Below, one piece after another: positions 8,274 to 16,739 of a stretch of DNA of 64,000 bases (position 1 is its first letter; each line of letters opens with the position of its first letter). The notes beneath the pieces were generated by a model. That model saw only the letters and a program-made list of their open reading frames with translations. It was not told where the DNA came from and searched no databases. Source of the stretch: Clostridia bacterium (lineage in GTDB: Bacteria; Bacillota_A; Clostridia; Oscillospirales; CAG-272). The stretch spans positions 62,001-126,000 of the forward strand of contig JAFTUD010000013.1 in NCBI GenBank assembly GCA_017466455.1, written 5' to 3'. The position numbers and the translations under genes were made by a program.

Positions 8274-8651
8274 TTAAACGAGTTTAAAATACCAACCGCC
8301 CTCGGTATCGTAGGCAATCTCGGTCTCTACTCCGTAGGTTTCACCGATTTTGAGCTTTATAACATAGGTATAGTAACGAATGTAGGCAACATCGTCAATG
8401 ACTGCGACAAGTGCGGCTTCACAACCGTTTTTCCATGGCATTAGATAACTTATAGGATCTATCCATTGTATCGGGGCTCCGTCCATTTCACTTAAAACAT
8501 AGCGATGGACAACTCCATCACTCGGTCCGCCCGAATTAGAGCCACCTATTCCGTAATACCAAGTTCTAAATTGAACCTCTTTTGCGTTTTTGTTTCCCCT
8601 AATTAAAACTTTATCAAGCTTTTTGATTTCTTCATCGGTAATTTCTATCAT
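8274..8651 (-). CDS. Hypothetical protein
   Basis: 125-residue protein of no family I recognise. It has aromatic- and Gly-rich stretches (TWYYGIGGSNSGGPS, AYIRYYTYVIKL) and looks like a small soluble beta-rich domain; no signal peptide or membrane helix. I chose the ATG at 8651, ten codons inside the longest frame, because AAAGGAG lies 6 bases before it. It follows the phosphatase-family gene by 56 bases and is probably in the same operon. Confidence 0.7.
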   Translation of the reverse strand: MIEITDEEIKKLDKVLIRGNKNAKEVQFRTWYYGIGGSNSGGPSDGVVHRYVLSEMDGAPIQWIDPISYLMPWKNGCEAALVAVIDDVAYIRYYTYVIKLKIGETYGVETEIAYDTEGGWYFKLV

Positions 8652-8707
8652 CGTTTTCTCCTTTGTGTGTGACTTCAACACGGTTTGGTTTACAATGAAA
8701 TCTTGCT

Positions 8708-9415
8708 TTAAAGCTCTATTATTGCAATATGCGGACGGTGGTCAGATGATATAACTTCGGGAATTTGCGCAAAGCTGACCGCTATATCCTTTGATGATAA
8801 GATGTAGTCGATTTTAATTCTCGGTGCATCGCTTGGGAACGAAGGTGTATTTTCGCAAAAGCCCGTTGCTGTATCGTTAAAGCGGTCAAAAAGCGGTTTT
8901 AATATAGGGCTTGACGGCTCTAAATTGAAATCGCCCATCAAGACACATTTTTCATCTCTTATATGCTTTAAAGCTTCCTTAACTGCGTTTTCCTGTTCAT
9001 CAGCTTCAAGACCGAAGTGGGTAACTATCACTCTTAGCCCGTTTTCAAGGTCGCACACAAGCACGCACCTTGTTTCGTAATATCCCTTTGGGTTTGCTCT
9101 TGGATTTGGGTCGGGGATTATATGCGTTTTAACCTCTTTTATTTTGTAGCGCGACAAAATTCCGTTTCCGTATGGACCGTCGCTATCGTCTATCGCCTTA
9201 GCGAAATAGTGATTTTTAAGATCGGTCAGGTCGCTCAACCTCTTCGTTTGCGCTCCGTATTTTGCGCCCTTGCCCTCATCAAACATTTCATTAAGTCCGA
9301 CAATGTCCGCCCCTTGCTCCATTATAGTCTTTGCCATAAGGTCGTAATCTACCTTTCTTGCAAGATAGCCAAGACAGTGTTGAGTATTAAAGCTCATCAG
9401 CTTGATTTTAGTCAT
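8708..9415 (-). CDS. Endonuclease/exonuclease/phosphatase family protein
   Basis: 235-residue member of the DNase I-like EEP superfamily of metal-dependent phosphodiesterases. Visible motifs in order: LMSFNTQHC, GLNEMF (metal-binding Glu), THFG, LMGDFNLEPSS (catalytic D and N) and SSDHRPHIAI (catalytic DH). There is no signal peptide, so the substrate may be a nucleic acid, phospholipid head group or sugar phosphate in the cell. The start at 9415 is preferred: GGGAGAT precedes it and it overlaps the end of the HAD gene by 8 bases, implying translational coupling. Confidence 0.88.
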   Translation of the reverse strand: MTKIKLMSFNTQHCLGYLARKVDYDLMAKTIMEQGADIVGLNEMFDEGKGAKYGAQTKRLSDLTDLKNHYFAKAIDDSDGPYGNGILSRYKIKEVKTHIIPDPNPRANPKGYYETRCVLVCDLENGLRVIVTHFGLEADEQENAVKEALKHIRDEKCVLMGDFNLEPSSPILKPLFDRFNDTATGFCENTPSFPSDAPRIKIDYILSSKDIAVSFAQIPEVISSDHRPHIAIIEL

Positions 9416-10313
9416 TTTTATCTCCCTTTGCCTCTTTTTTGTTTTCAAAATGAATTCCTTCAAGTCGCTCGTTTGCGACTGTGCGCTCAATTATCGCCTT
9501 TACGAGCTTATCAAGCTCACTGCCCTCGGAATAATCCGCCTCGGCAAAGTATTTTATACGGTTCTCATTCAGCATTTTATAGACACGCCCCTTATCCCTT
9601 GTGTCGGGATTATACACGCCGATTGAGTGCCCGCCGTAGGAGTTTACGAGCTTCATACACGGAATATCGGTTGCACTGTCGCCGAGGTAAACGATGTTTC
9701 TGAACGGCACTCTTATTTGCTCGGGGGCGAAGAAGTCGTTTACCGCGGGGTCGTTTACATCAAGCACGCCCTTTTGAATTCTGAAAAGGAACTGCGTTTT
9801 ATTTGTGTAATTTACGATTTGCGCGGGCCACTCGGCAACGCCCCTGTCGTTATAATAAAAGGAGCTTGCATAAATGCGCTCAAAGGCTCCCTGTCTTGCG
9901 ACAAGCGTGCCCTCAATCATTTCCTTCAGTCCCGATGAGATTATGTAATGCTCAACCGTAACTCCGCGAGCCCTGCCGAACTCCCTTATGCGCTCAAACC
10001 ATGTGTCAACGCCCTTGAAAAGCGCGACCCGTGAGCCGTATTCTGCAAGAGTTTTCTTGGTGAAGACGAGATTTCCCTCAGCCTCCTTAACCATTTTGAG
10101 CATATAGGCGGAGTTGTTGTCCATTTCGTTCTCCTCGGCGAGAATGTTGGTTTCGTGCCAGAAGCGGTCAACATCAAAGCCTACGGACTGAATATAGCCC
10201 TGCGCCTGCATATCATCGGGGGACAGGGTTTTATCAAAATCATAGCAAATTGCCAAAACGGGCGCATCGCCCTTCGTCCTTCTCTCGAATGGGATTTTAT
10301 CAAGCCTTTCCAT
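9408..10313 (-). CDS. HAD-superfamily phosphatase
   Basis: 301-residue haloacid-dehalogenase-type hydrolase. Motif I CYDFDKTL holds the nucleophile Asp, motif II is the Ser in YIISSGLKE, and motif IV is YLGDSATDIPCM. The long cap between motifs I and II and the SSG motif recall phosphoserine-phosphatase-like members, but the substrate is not clear. It lies between the SGNH esterase gene (50 bases upstream) and the EEP gene (8-base overlap), so these are probably co-transcribed. Confidence 0.85.
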   Translation of the reverse strand: MERLDKIPFERRTKGDAPVLAICYDFDKTLSPDDMQAQGYIQSVGFDVDRFWHETNILAEENEMDNNSAYMLKMVKEAEGNLVFTKKTLAEYGSRVALFKGVDTWFERIREFGRARGVTVEHYIISSGLKEMIEGTLVARQGAFERIYASSFYYNDRGVAEWPAQIVNYTNKTQFLFRIQKGVLDVNDPAVNDFFAPEQIRVPFRNIVYLGDSATDIPCMKLVNSYGGHSIGVYNPDTRDKGRVYKMLNENRIKYFAEADYSEGSELDKLVKAIIERTVANERLEGIHFENKKEAKGDKND

Positions 10314-10363
10314 ATTTTCTCCTTAATTTTTTGTAAATCGTGATTTTAGCGACACATCACCCG

Positions 10364-11356
10364 TCAAAAGCCGACTTCCTCTATCCTTTTTATCAGTCCC
10401 TCGGCAAGGGATAGCGTGCCGTTTTCATTTGGATGAACGCCGTCGGCAAAATACGCGTTGTCGTGCGGAACAAGCTCAAAGCCGTCAACGAGAGTAATGT
10501 TATCGTATTTTGCGCATTCTCTTGCGATAATACCACGGCACCAGTCAAGGCGGGCATAGTCGGTATTTCGATCCTTCCACAGCGGAGTTATGCTGATTGT
10601 AGGCACATGTCCGTAGATTTTATTAAATTTCTCGTAAAATTCAACAACTGCCCTTTCGTAGTCATAGCCCATTTCAAGGCATGAGATATCATCATAATTT
10701 GTGCCGAGGAATACGATGATTTTATCGGGGGCAAATTCCTCAAGCGGAAGCATTTCAAGGTCGCACGGCTCATAGCGGTAGCCACCTACGCCCTGCACAA
10801 GCGCATTATAGCCCATTTGACGGCACAGGATATTCGCATACGACATTGAGGAATGCTCGGGCCCTGCGCCCTGTGTGATTGAATCGCCTATTATAAGTAG
10901 CCTTTCTCCCTCGCTCTTGGTTGGGGTGACATCAGCGCTTACGGTGAAGCTCTTTATTGAAAATTCGCTCTCGCAGGGCAGATATATTCTTATGACATTG
11001 CCACCCTTCATACATCTTTCAGAGATTGAGATTTCAATTTTGCCCGTCAGATTTTCGCCTATTTTATAGCTATCAATAAGCCATTCATCAATATATGTAT
11101 CAACCGTATTGCTTCTTTCGTGTGAGCATGATGCCTTATATTCAAACGAAATATCAACCGCCGTGGCTTTAAATTCAAGGTAAATTCCGCCGTCAAAGCG
11201 CGCCCTCATTCTCCAGCCCCAGTCATACTCCTCTCTTGCCATATAGTCAATTTGCGACCTTGTGTAGCGGAAGGGGGTGAAAAAGCCGTCCTTAAAATCA
11301 TAGCATACTGCACCCTTACAAAGGGCGAAAAGCTCCTTTTCGTTTAATGTCTTCAT
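10364..11356 (-). CDS. SGNH/GDSL hydrolase, two-domain carbohydrate-esterase-like
   Basis: 330-residue protein. The first ~150 residues are beta-rich, like the jelly-roll domain of CE2-type esterases. The SGNH domain has LLIIGDSITQGAG (nucleophile Ser), FLGTNYDD (Asn block) and FADGVHPNENG (Asp-His block). CE2 enzymes remove acetyl groups from plant polysaccharides; no signal peptide is seen, so it may act on imported oligosaccharides (inference). The ATG at 11356 is chosen over one 14 codons upstream because ACGGAG lies just before it. Confidence 0.85.
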   Translation of the reverse strand: MKTLNEKELFALCKGAVCYDFKDGFFTPFRYTRSQIDYMAREEYDWGWRMRARFDGGIYLEFKATAVDISFEYKASCSHERSNTVDTYIDEWLIDSYKIGENLTGKIEISISERCMKGGNVIRIYLPCESEFSIKSFTVSADVTPTKSEGERLLIIGDSITQGAGPEHSSMSYANILCRQMGYNALVQGVGGYRYEPCDLEMLPLEEFAPDKIIVFLGTNYDDISCLEMGYDYERAVVEFYEKFNKIYGHVPTISITPLWKDRNTDYARLDWCRGIIARECAKYDNITLVDGFELVPHDNAYFADGVHPNENGTLSLAEGLIKRIEEVGF

Positions 11357-11415
11357 TTTTGTTCTCCGTTTTCTTGAATTGATTTTGTGCTTTTGCATTA
11401 CAATTTGCTAATCTT

Positions 11416-11445
11416 AGTATACCATACGCCCCTTAAAAAAGTCAA
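11416..11445 (-). promoter_or_regulatory. Promoter of the SGNH-HAD-EEP operon
   Basis: Minus strand TTGACT (11440-11445), 18 bp, TATACT (11416-11421), about 60 bases before the SGNH start. Divergent to the transglutaminase promoter. Confidence 0.75.
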
Positions 11446-11473
11446 CCGATACGCGCGCATTTATGTATTTATA

Positions 11474-11502
11474 TTGACATTTTTTGACCTTAGTGATAAA
11501 AT
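11474..11502 (+). promoter_or_regulatory. Promoter of the transglutaminase-like gene
   Basis: TTGACA (11474-11479), 17 bp, TAAAAT (11497-11502). Transcription should start near 11509, which favours the ATG at 11538 over the one at 11520. Confidence 0.8.
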
Positions 11503-11537
11503 TGTCTTAACAGCGAATTATGCCTTGGGGGTGGGTT

Positions 11538-12632
11538 ATGATGGATTTACTGCTTGATACAAGATATTTTTACAATAATACTCTAAGCGATCAGGAAAAA
11601 CGGCTTTACCGCTTTATGGCATCTCTGCTTCTTGAGCGCAGGTACAAATTTTACTATGTCATTGACCCTGCGCTTCTTCCCGATGACAAAAGCCCCGAGA
11701 TTCCGAGGTTTTTTCTCTCCTTCGGTCCGAGCGATGAGTCCTGCGACCTTGAAAAAACGATTGAGGCGCTACACTGGGATTTCCCCGAAATATTTTACGC
11801 AAACGCGCTATTTTTTGAGGTAGACTCCGACTATCTTGTTCATCTTGGCGGTAAGAGAATGCCCGTTTACACAGATAAGGAGATTGATGAAATCAGCAGG
11901 GCGCTACACGCGCTTTCGCACCGCTTTGACTTGATTTCCGATGAATTTGAGCTTGAGCTTGCGGTGCATGATTACATCACGCGCGAGTTTGATTATGATG
12001 ACCTTGTCGATGAGCGCACGGGGCGTGAGTATAAGGAGTGCTTTAATGTTGTTGGGCTTATCAAAAGGGGCGTTGGCGTATGCGGTGCGCTATCGTTTCT
12101 TATGCAGTTTATTTTGCAGCAGCACGGCATTACGGTTGCGAATATCGTTAAAGCGCTTGCCGATGATGATGAGATTTACCACTCTTGGCTTGCGGTGCGA
12201 ATTGACGGAAAATTTTATCATGTTGATATAACCTTTGATGAGGCGGAATCGACCTCGCCCGATGAACCGCAATACACGAGCTTTAATATCACCGATGATG
12301 AGATTTTTGAAACGCACGGCGCGCTCGGCGATGCTTATCCGAATATCGTTTGTAACAGCATTGACGCAAATTACTATGTAAGGAAGGGGCTTTATTTTAA
12401 GACGGCTGAGGCTCTTATTCAAGCGATGAAGGACTTTATTTTCAGATACAGGGACTCATCAAGGGATACGCTATACTTCTACTTCCGCACTCCGCACATT
12501 ACAGAGGCAAGAGAGATTACCGCTAAGCTTAAAGAGGTTGCGGAGTATGCCAAGGAGCTTGGAATTACATTCCGTGATATTGAGGTGGGAGTCAACTCGC
12601 ACGGATACGGGGCAGTTTCCTTTTTGATGTAA
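11538..12632 (+). CDS. Transglutaminase-like protease-fold protein
   Basis: 364-residue protein with a complete transglutaminase-like catalytic triad: C182 in GVGVCGALS, H215 in YHSWLAV, D230 in FYHVDITFD. In bacteria this papain-like core usually works as a peptidase or amidase rather than a cross-linker. About 140 residues precede the core and about 100 follow. There is no signal peptide or membrane segment, so it should be cytoplasmic. The start is set by GGGGGTGG just before 11538. It stands alone between its promoter and that of the sugar kinase gene. Confidence 0.85.
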   Translation: MMDLLLDTRYFYNNTLSDQEKRLYRFMASLLLERRYKFYYVIDPALLPDDKSPEIPRFFLSFGPSDESCDLEKTIEALHWDFPEIFYANALFFEVDSDYLVHLGGKRMPVYTDKEIDEISRALHALSHRFDLISDEFELELAVHDYITREFDYDDLVDERTGREYKECFNVVGLIKRGVGVCGALSFLMQFILQQHGITVANIVKALADDDEIYHSWLAVRIDGKFYHVDITFDEAESTSPDEPQYTSFNITDDEIFETHGALGDAYPNIVCNSIDANYYVRKGLYFKTAEALIQAMKDFIFRYRDSSRDTLYFYFRTPHITEAREITAKLKEVAEYAKELGITFRDIEVGVNSHGYGAVSFLM

Positions 12633-12639
12633 ATATGAC

Positions 12640-12668
12640 TTGAAATAATTTTTATTGTGTGATAAAAT
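12640..12668 (+). promoter_or_regulatory. Promoter of the FGGY kinase gene
   Basis: TTGAAA (12640-12645), 17 bp, TAAAAT (12663-12668), about 50 bases before the ATG, followed by AGAGGAC as ribosome site. Confidence 0.8.
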
Positions 12669-12719
12669 AGGAATAGTTAAAAAATCAGCACCTGCTGTTA
12701 AGTAAAAGAGGACAAAAAT

Positions 12720-14255
12720 ATGAAGAAGATTTTGGGAATTGAGCTTGGCTCAACGAGAATTAAGTCGGTTTTGATTGATGAGAGCGCGGGCGTTATCGCT
12801 CAGGGCGCCTTCGACTGGGAAAATAAGCTTGAAAACGGGCTTTGGACCTACTCGCTTGATGATGTTTGGAACGGTATTCAAGCGTCATACAGGGCTCTTT
12901 GCGACAATTTCGGCACGCCTATTGAGTCGCTTGACGCGATAGGAATTTCCGCAATGATGCACGGATATCTTGCGTTTGACAAGGACGACAATTTGCTCGT
13001 TCCGTTCAGAACCTGGAGAAATACGAACACTGCGCAGGCATCAAGCGAGCTTACCGAGGCTATCGGCTTTAATATGCCTCAAAGATGGAGTGGCTCACAC
13101 TTCTATCAAGCGGTGCTGAATAAAGAGGAGCATGTAGATAAGGTTACCTTCCTTACAACTCTTGCCGGCTATGTTCACTGGAAGCTAACAGGCGAAAGAG
13201 TGCTTGGCGTTGGCGATGCGTCGGGAATGTTCCCTGTTATAAACGGCGATTACGACAAGGACAGAATTAAGATTTACAATGAGTGCCTTAAGAAGCACGG
13301 TGTTGACAAGGACCTTTATGCTTTGCTTCCGAAATCGTTAAAGGCAGGACAGGACGCAGGCAGGCTTACCGAGGCGGGAGCAAGGCTTCTTGACCCAACG
13401 GGCACGCTTAAGGCAGGCTGTCCGCTTTGCCCACCCGAGGGTGATGCGGGAACAGGCATGACCGCGACTAATGCGGTGCGCCCACGCACGGGAAATGTAA
13501 GCGCAGGAACAAGCGCGTTTGCAATGGTGGTGCTTGAAAAGCCACTTTCAAGAGTTAATTCAATGATAGATGTCGTTGCAACTCCGTCGGGTGATACGGT
13601 TGCTATGGTACACGCAAACAACTTCACCTGCGAAATCAACGCTTGGACTAACCTCTTTGAGGAGCTTCTCGTTCTTGCAGGGGTGAATATGCACAAGGGC
13701 AAGCTTTTTGATATGCTTTATGAAATCTCGGCAAAGAGCGATGATGACATAGGCGGACTTGTTGGCTACAACTTCCTTTCGGGCGAGCCTATTGTTGAGC
13801 TTGAAACGGGTGTGCCTATGATTGCAAGAATGCCAAGCGGTAAGCTGACGCTTGCGAACTTTATGCAGATGCAGCTCTACTCCGCACTCGGCGCTATGAG
13901 CATCGGTATGGAAATTCTTGATGAGGAAAATGTCCAAATTGAGGAAATTTGCGGTCACGGCGGATTTTTCAAAACTCCGTTTATCGGCGCAAATGCAATG
14001 AGCGCAGCGCTCGGTTGTCCTATCACCGTTATGAAAAATGCGGGAGAGGGTGGCGCTTGGGGCGTGGCACTGCTCGCGCTTTATATGACAAAATCGGGCG
14101 TATCGCTTGAAAAATTCCTTGATGAAATCTTTGCAAGCGCCGAAAAGGAGCGCACGGTTGCTTCAAGTGAGGAAAAGGCGAAGTTTGCTACCTTTATGAA
14201 ATCATACAAGGCAGGTCTTGCGGTTGAGAAAAGGGCGACCGAGGCATTTAACTAA
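12720..14255 (+). CDS. FGGY-family carbohydrate kinase
   Basis: 511-residue sugar kinase of the FGGY/ASKHA fold. The N-terminal phosphate loop is GIELGSTRIKSV, SAMMHGYL matches the sugar-binding MHG region of xylulokinase-like members, and the second half has the NVSAGTSAFAMV phosphate-2 and GHGGFFKTPF adenosine motifs. It would phosphorylate a pentulose or related sugar. Xylulose is plausible given the GH43 xylosidase nearby, but gluconate, ribulose or fuculose cannot be excluded. It is a single gene with its own promoter and terminator; no isomerase lies next to it. Confidence 0.9.
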   Translation: MKKILGIELGSTRIKSVLIDESAGVIAQGAFDWENKLENGLWTYSLDDVWNGIQASYRALCDNFGTPIESLDAIGISAMMHGYLAFDKDDNLLVPFRTWRNTNTAQASSELTEAIGFNMPQRWSGSHFYQAVLNKEEHVDKVTFLTTLAGYVHWKLTGERVLGVGDASGMFPVINGDYDKDRIKIYNECLKKHGVDKDLYALLPKSLKAGQDAGRLTEAGARLLDPTGTLKAGCPLCPPEGDAGTGMTATNAVRPRTGNVSAGTSAFAMVVLEKPLSRVNSMIDVVATPSGDTVAMVHANNFTCEINAWTNLFEELLVLAGVNMHKGKLFDMLYEISAKSDDDIGGLVGYNFLSGEPIVELETGVPMIARMPSGKLTLANFMQMQLYSALGAMSIGMEILDEENVQIEEICGHGGFFKTPFIGANAMSAALGCPITVMKNAGEGGAWGVALLALYMTKSGVSLEKFLDEIFASAEKERTVASSEEKAKFATFMKSYKAGLAVEKRATEAFN

Positions 14256-14276
14256 GCAATAATATTTTTACAAAGC

Positions 14277-14303
14277 AAAAGGATAGCGTTTCGCTATCCT
14301 TTT
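14277..14303. terminator. Bidirectional terminator
   Basis: Stem GGATAGCG (14281-14288) / CGCTATCC (14292-14299) with AAAA and TTTT flanks, between the convergent kinase and activase genes. Confidence 0.88.
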
Positions 14304-14307
14304 CTTT

Positions 14308-15198
14308 TTATTTAGTTAAAAATTCCCTTATTTGCTCAAATTTTTCCTTGGGGAGCTTTTCAAAGAGGCATGGCTCTTTTCCGAGTGCTTCGTATTTATG
14401 CAGTCCCATTTCGTGGTATGGAAGTACCTCAATTTTTGAGTAGCTTATTTTGGTAAGGATTGCCTTTATTTTTTCAAGCTCCTCTATATCATCGTTTACT
14501 CCCGAAATTATCGGAATGCGAATGCAAATATCCTTACCTGTGTCGCTAAGCCTTCTTAAATTTTCAAGAATTAGCGTATTTTTTGCGCCTGTGAAGATTT
14601 CGTGGCGCTCGGGGCTTGCGCATTTTATATCATAAAGGAAGGTATCGGTATAGGGCAAGACGCGCTCAATGCTCTGCCACGGTACATTACCTGCTGTGTC
14701 AATGGCGGTATTTATTCCTACCCTTTTACATAGCTTCAGAAGCTCACAAACGAAATCAATTTGCAAAAGTGGCTCGCCACCGCTGAGGGTAACTCCACCG
14801 CCCATTAGCTCAAAGGCTTGCTTTTCGTGAAGGATTTTGGCAAAAAGCCCCTCAACCGAGTAGCGCCTTCCGCACACATCTCTTGCTTGCTCGGGGCAAA
14901 AAATGCTACAAGTATCACACAGATTGCACCTTTTTGTAAGAGTGACGGGCATCGGCTTATCGGGATTTACCTCGGGGATTATGCGCATTTTAATCGCGTC
15001 TTTTGAGCAAAGCTCGGCGCATTTTCCGCACGAAATACACTTGCTCGGATAAAAAAGCAATTCCCTTTGCGCGCTTATGCCCTCGGGGTTGTGACACCAT
15101 TTGCAATCAAGGTTACAACCTTTGAAGAAAATCGCCATTCGCACTCCGTCGCCATCGACAAATGAACCGCTTTGAATATCAAACACTGTCGCTGTCAT
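14308..15198 (-). CDS. Glycyl-radical-enzyme activating protein (PflA-like)
   Basis: 296-residue radical SAM enzyme. The S-adenosylmethionine iron-sulfur motif is C28-x3-C32-x2-C35 (GCNLDCKWC), and GGGVTLSGGEPL is the activase signature. Two extra 4Fe-4S ferredoxin-like clusters are inserted: C54/C57/C60/C64 and C91/C94/C97/C101. That insert marks activases of glycyl-radical enzymes such as glycerol/diol dehydratases or amino-acid decarboxylases rather than plain pyruvate formate-lyase activase. No glycyl-radical enzyme is encoded in this window. The start overlaps the dipeptidase gene by 20 bases. Confidence 0.9.
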   Translation of the reverse strand: MTATVFDIQSGSFVDGDGVRMAIFFKGCNLDCKWCHNPEGISAQRELLFYPSKCISCGKCAELCSKDAIKMRIIPEVNPDKPMPVTLTKRCNLCDTCSIFCPEQARDVCGRRYSVEGLFAKILHEKQAFELMGGGVTLSGGEPLLQIDFVCELLKLCKRVGINTAIDTAGNVPWQSIERVLPYTDTFLYDIKCASPERHEIFTGAKNTLILENLRRLSDTGKDICIRIPIISGVNDDIEELEKIKAILTKISYSKIEVLPYHEMGLHKYEALGKEPCLFEKLPKEKFEQIREFLTK

Positions 15199-16576
15199 AT
15201 CTTATTACCATACGCGAGACTAATTCAAGCGCCTTTAAAAATCCGTTTATGCTTATGTTTTCATCGGGTTTGTGACAACCGCCGTGACCTGATGGCAAAT
15301 TGTGGTTTGTGTGTTCAAGTGTCATTCCGACCTCAATCGCATTTGGCAAGTATCTTGAATATGTCCCACCTGCGCTAATTCTCGGCTCGGCACTCATATT
15401 GCCCGTATATTCTCTATACTCCGCCATTGTGGAAAGGACAATTTGCGCGTCCTTATCAATCGCGTTTGGCTCTCCGTCCTTTATAACTTCGTAGGAAATT
15501 TGATGTTTTTCAAACACAGGGGCTATTGTATTGAGGATTTTTTCCTTGTTCAATGATTTTCCGTATCTCATATCAAGGGTGAAACCGAGTTTATTATTCT
15601 TTACCCAAACCATTCCGTTTGTGAGTGTTGTTTTGCCGAAAACACTATCCTCACTTTTAAGTCCTACGCATGATGCGTCGTGAGTTGTAAGAAGGTCGCA
15701 AATTAGGGAAAGCGAATTTTTATCCTCGCTATCAAAACCATTCGCACCGAGAAGTGCTGACAAAATTATTCCGCCACCGTTTTTTGTTCCCTCGGGATTT
15801 GCTCCGTGGGCGGAAATTCCCTTTGCATAAATTACAATTTCATCACCCTGTCTTTGTGCGCTTATCTCACCGTTAGCCAAAAGACTTTCATATAGGTCGG
15901 GATTATACTTCACCCTTGCGCTTGCACATTCAAGAATAATATTCACCGCATCACCGCCATTTAAGTCGTAGACGGTGTTTAATTTTTTGTTCAGCGTGCA
16001 AACGAGCCAAAGCATACCTTTATCGCCAAGATGTGTAGGAAATCCCGAGTCGATAACGATTGATGCGCTTGGGGGAGTGTGCGTTTTTAAGTAGTTTCGA
16101 ACATCTTGCATACTCGTTTCCTCATTTGCTCCCGTAAAGGCGACAACGGTTGACTTTGTCGGCAAGTTAAGTTCCTTTATCATTTTCATAATGTAAAGTG
16201 CGATAACTACCGCGCCCTTATCATCACTTGAACCTCTACCGAAAAGCGCACCGTCTTTTATAAGCGGACAAAACGGCTCTGTAACAATCCATTCTCCAAG
16301 CGGTGGGACAACATCGGCATGAGCGAAAAGACCGATACTATTCTCGCTCTTCCCTACAAGGGTGCTAATGGCGTAATCCTCGTATTTTTGCGACTTAAAT
16401 CCGTTTTTCTCGAACAAATCGCACACATAGTCAAGGATTTCATCATTTTTCTCGCCCGAAATTGACGGGATTTTAACAAGGTCGCAAAGGGTGTTTATGA
16501 TTTCTTCCCTGTGTGACTCAATATAGTCCTTGATTTTTGACTTTATTTCCTTGAATTCTTCACTCGATATTCTCAT
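15179..16576 (-). CDS. M20-family dipeptidase (PepV/Sapep-like)
   Basis: 465-residue metallopeptidase. FAHADVVPP supplies the first metal ligands (H, then D), GRGSSDDKGA the bridging Asp, ANEETS the catalytic and ligand glutamates, and LPSGHGGCHKPDE the C-terminal His. GGTYSRYLPNA before it is typical of PepV-like dipeptidases, which release amino acids from peptides in the cytosol. Length fits the PepV/Sapep group (about 450-470). It is translationally linked to the activase through a 20-base overlap, an odd pairing with no obvious pathway link. A weak GGAG lies about 14 bases before the ATG. Confidence 0.88.
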   Translation of the reverse strand: MRISSEEFKEIKSKIKDYIESHREEIINTLCDLVKIPSISGEKNDEILDYVCDLFEKNGFKSQKYEDYAISTLVGKSENSIGLFAHADVVPPLGEWIVTEPFCPLIKDGALFGRGSSDDKGAVVIALYIMKMIKELNLPTKSTVVAFTGANEETSMQDVRNYLKTHTPPSASIVIDSGFPTHLGDKGMLWLVCTLNKKLNTVYDLNGGDAVNIILECASARVKYNPDLYESLLANGEISAQRQGDEIVIYAKGISAHGANPEGTKNGGGIILSALLGANGFDSEDKNSLSLICDLLTTHDASCVGLKSEDSVFGKTTLTNGMVWVKNNKLGFTLDMRYGKSLNKEKILNTIAPVFEKHQISYEVIKDGEPNAIDKDAQIVLSTMAEYREYTGNMSAEPRISAGGTYSRYLPNAIEVGMTLEHTNHNLPSGHGGCHKPDENISINGFLKALELVSRMVIRYDSDSV

Positions 16577-16680
16577 TTCTATTTTTTATGCTCCGTTCTC
16601 CCTATGATATCGTTTTGAATGCTCTTTTTACTATTGTAACACAAAAGGATTTGCTTGTGTTGGTTTTTTTGAAAATAGTA

Positions 16681-16709
16681 TTGAAAAGCCCTTGGCTTTT
16701 TTGTATAAT
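16681..16709 (+). promoter_or_regulatory. Promoter of the GH5-like gene
   Basis: TTGAAA (16681-16686), 17 bp, TATAAT (16704-16709), about 30 bases before the ATG. Confidence 0.8.
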
Positions 16710-16739
16710 GAAATTATAAAGGATTACTTGGGGGTAATT

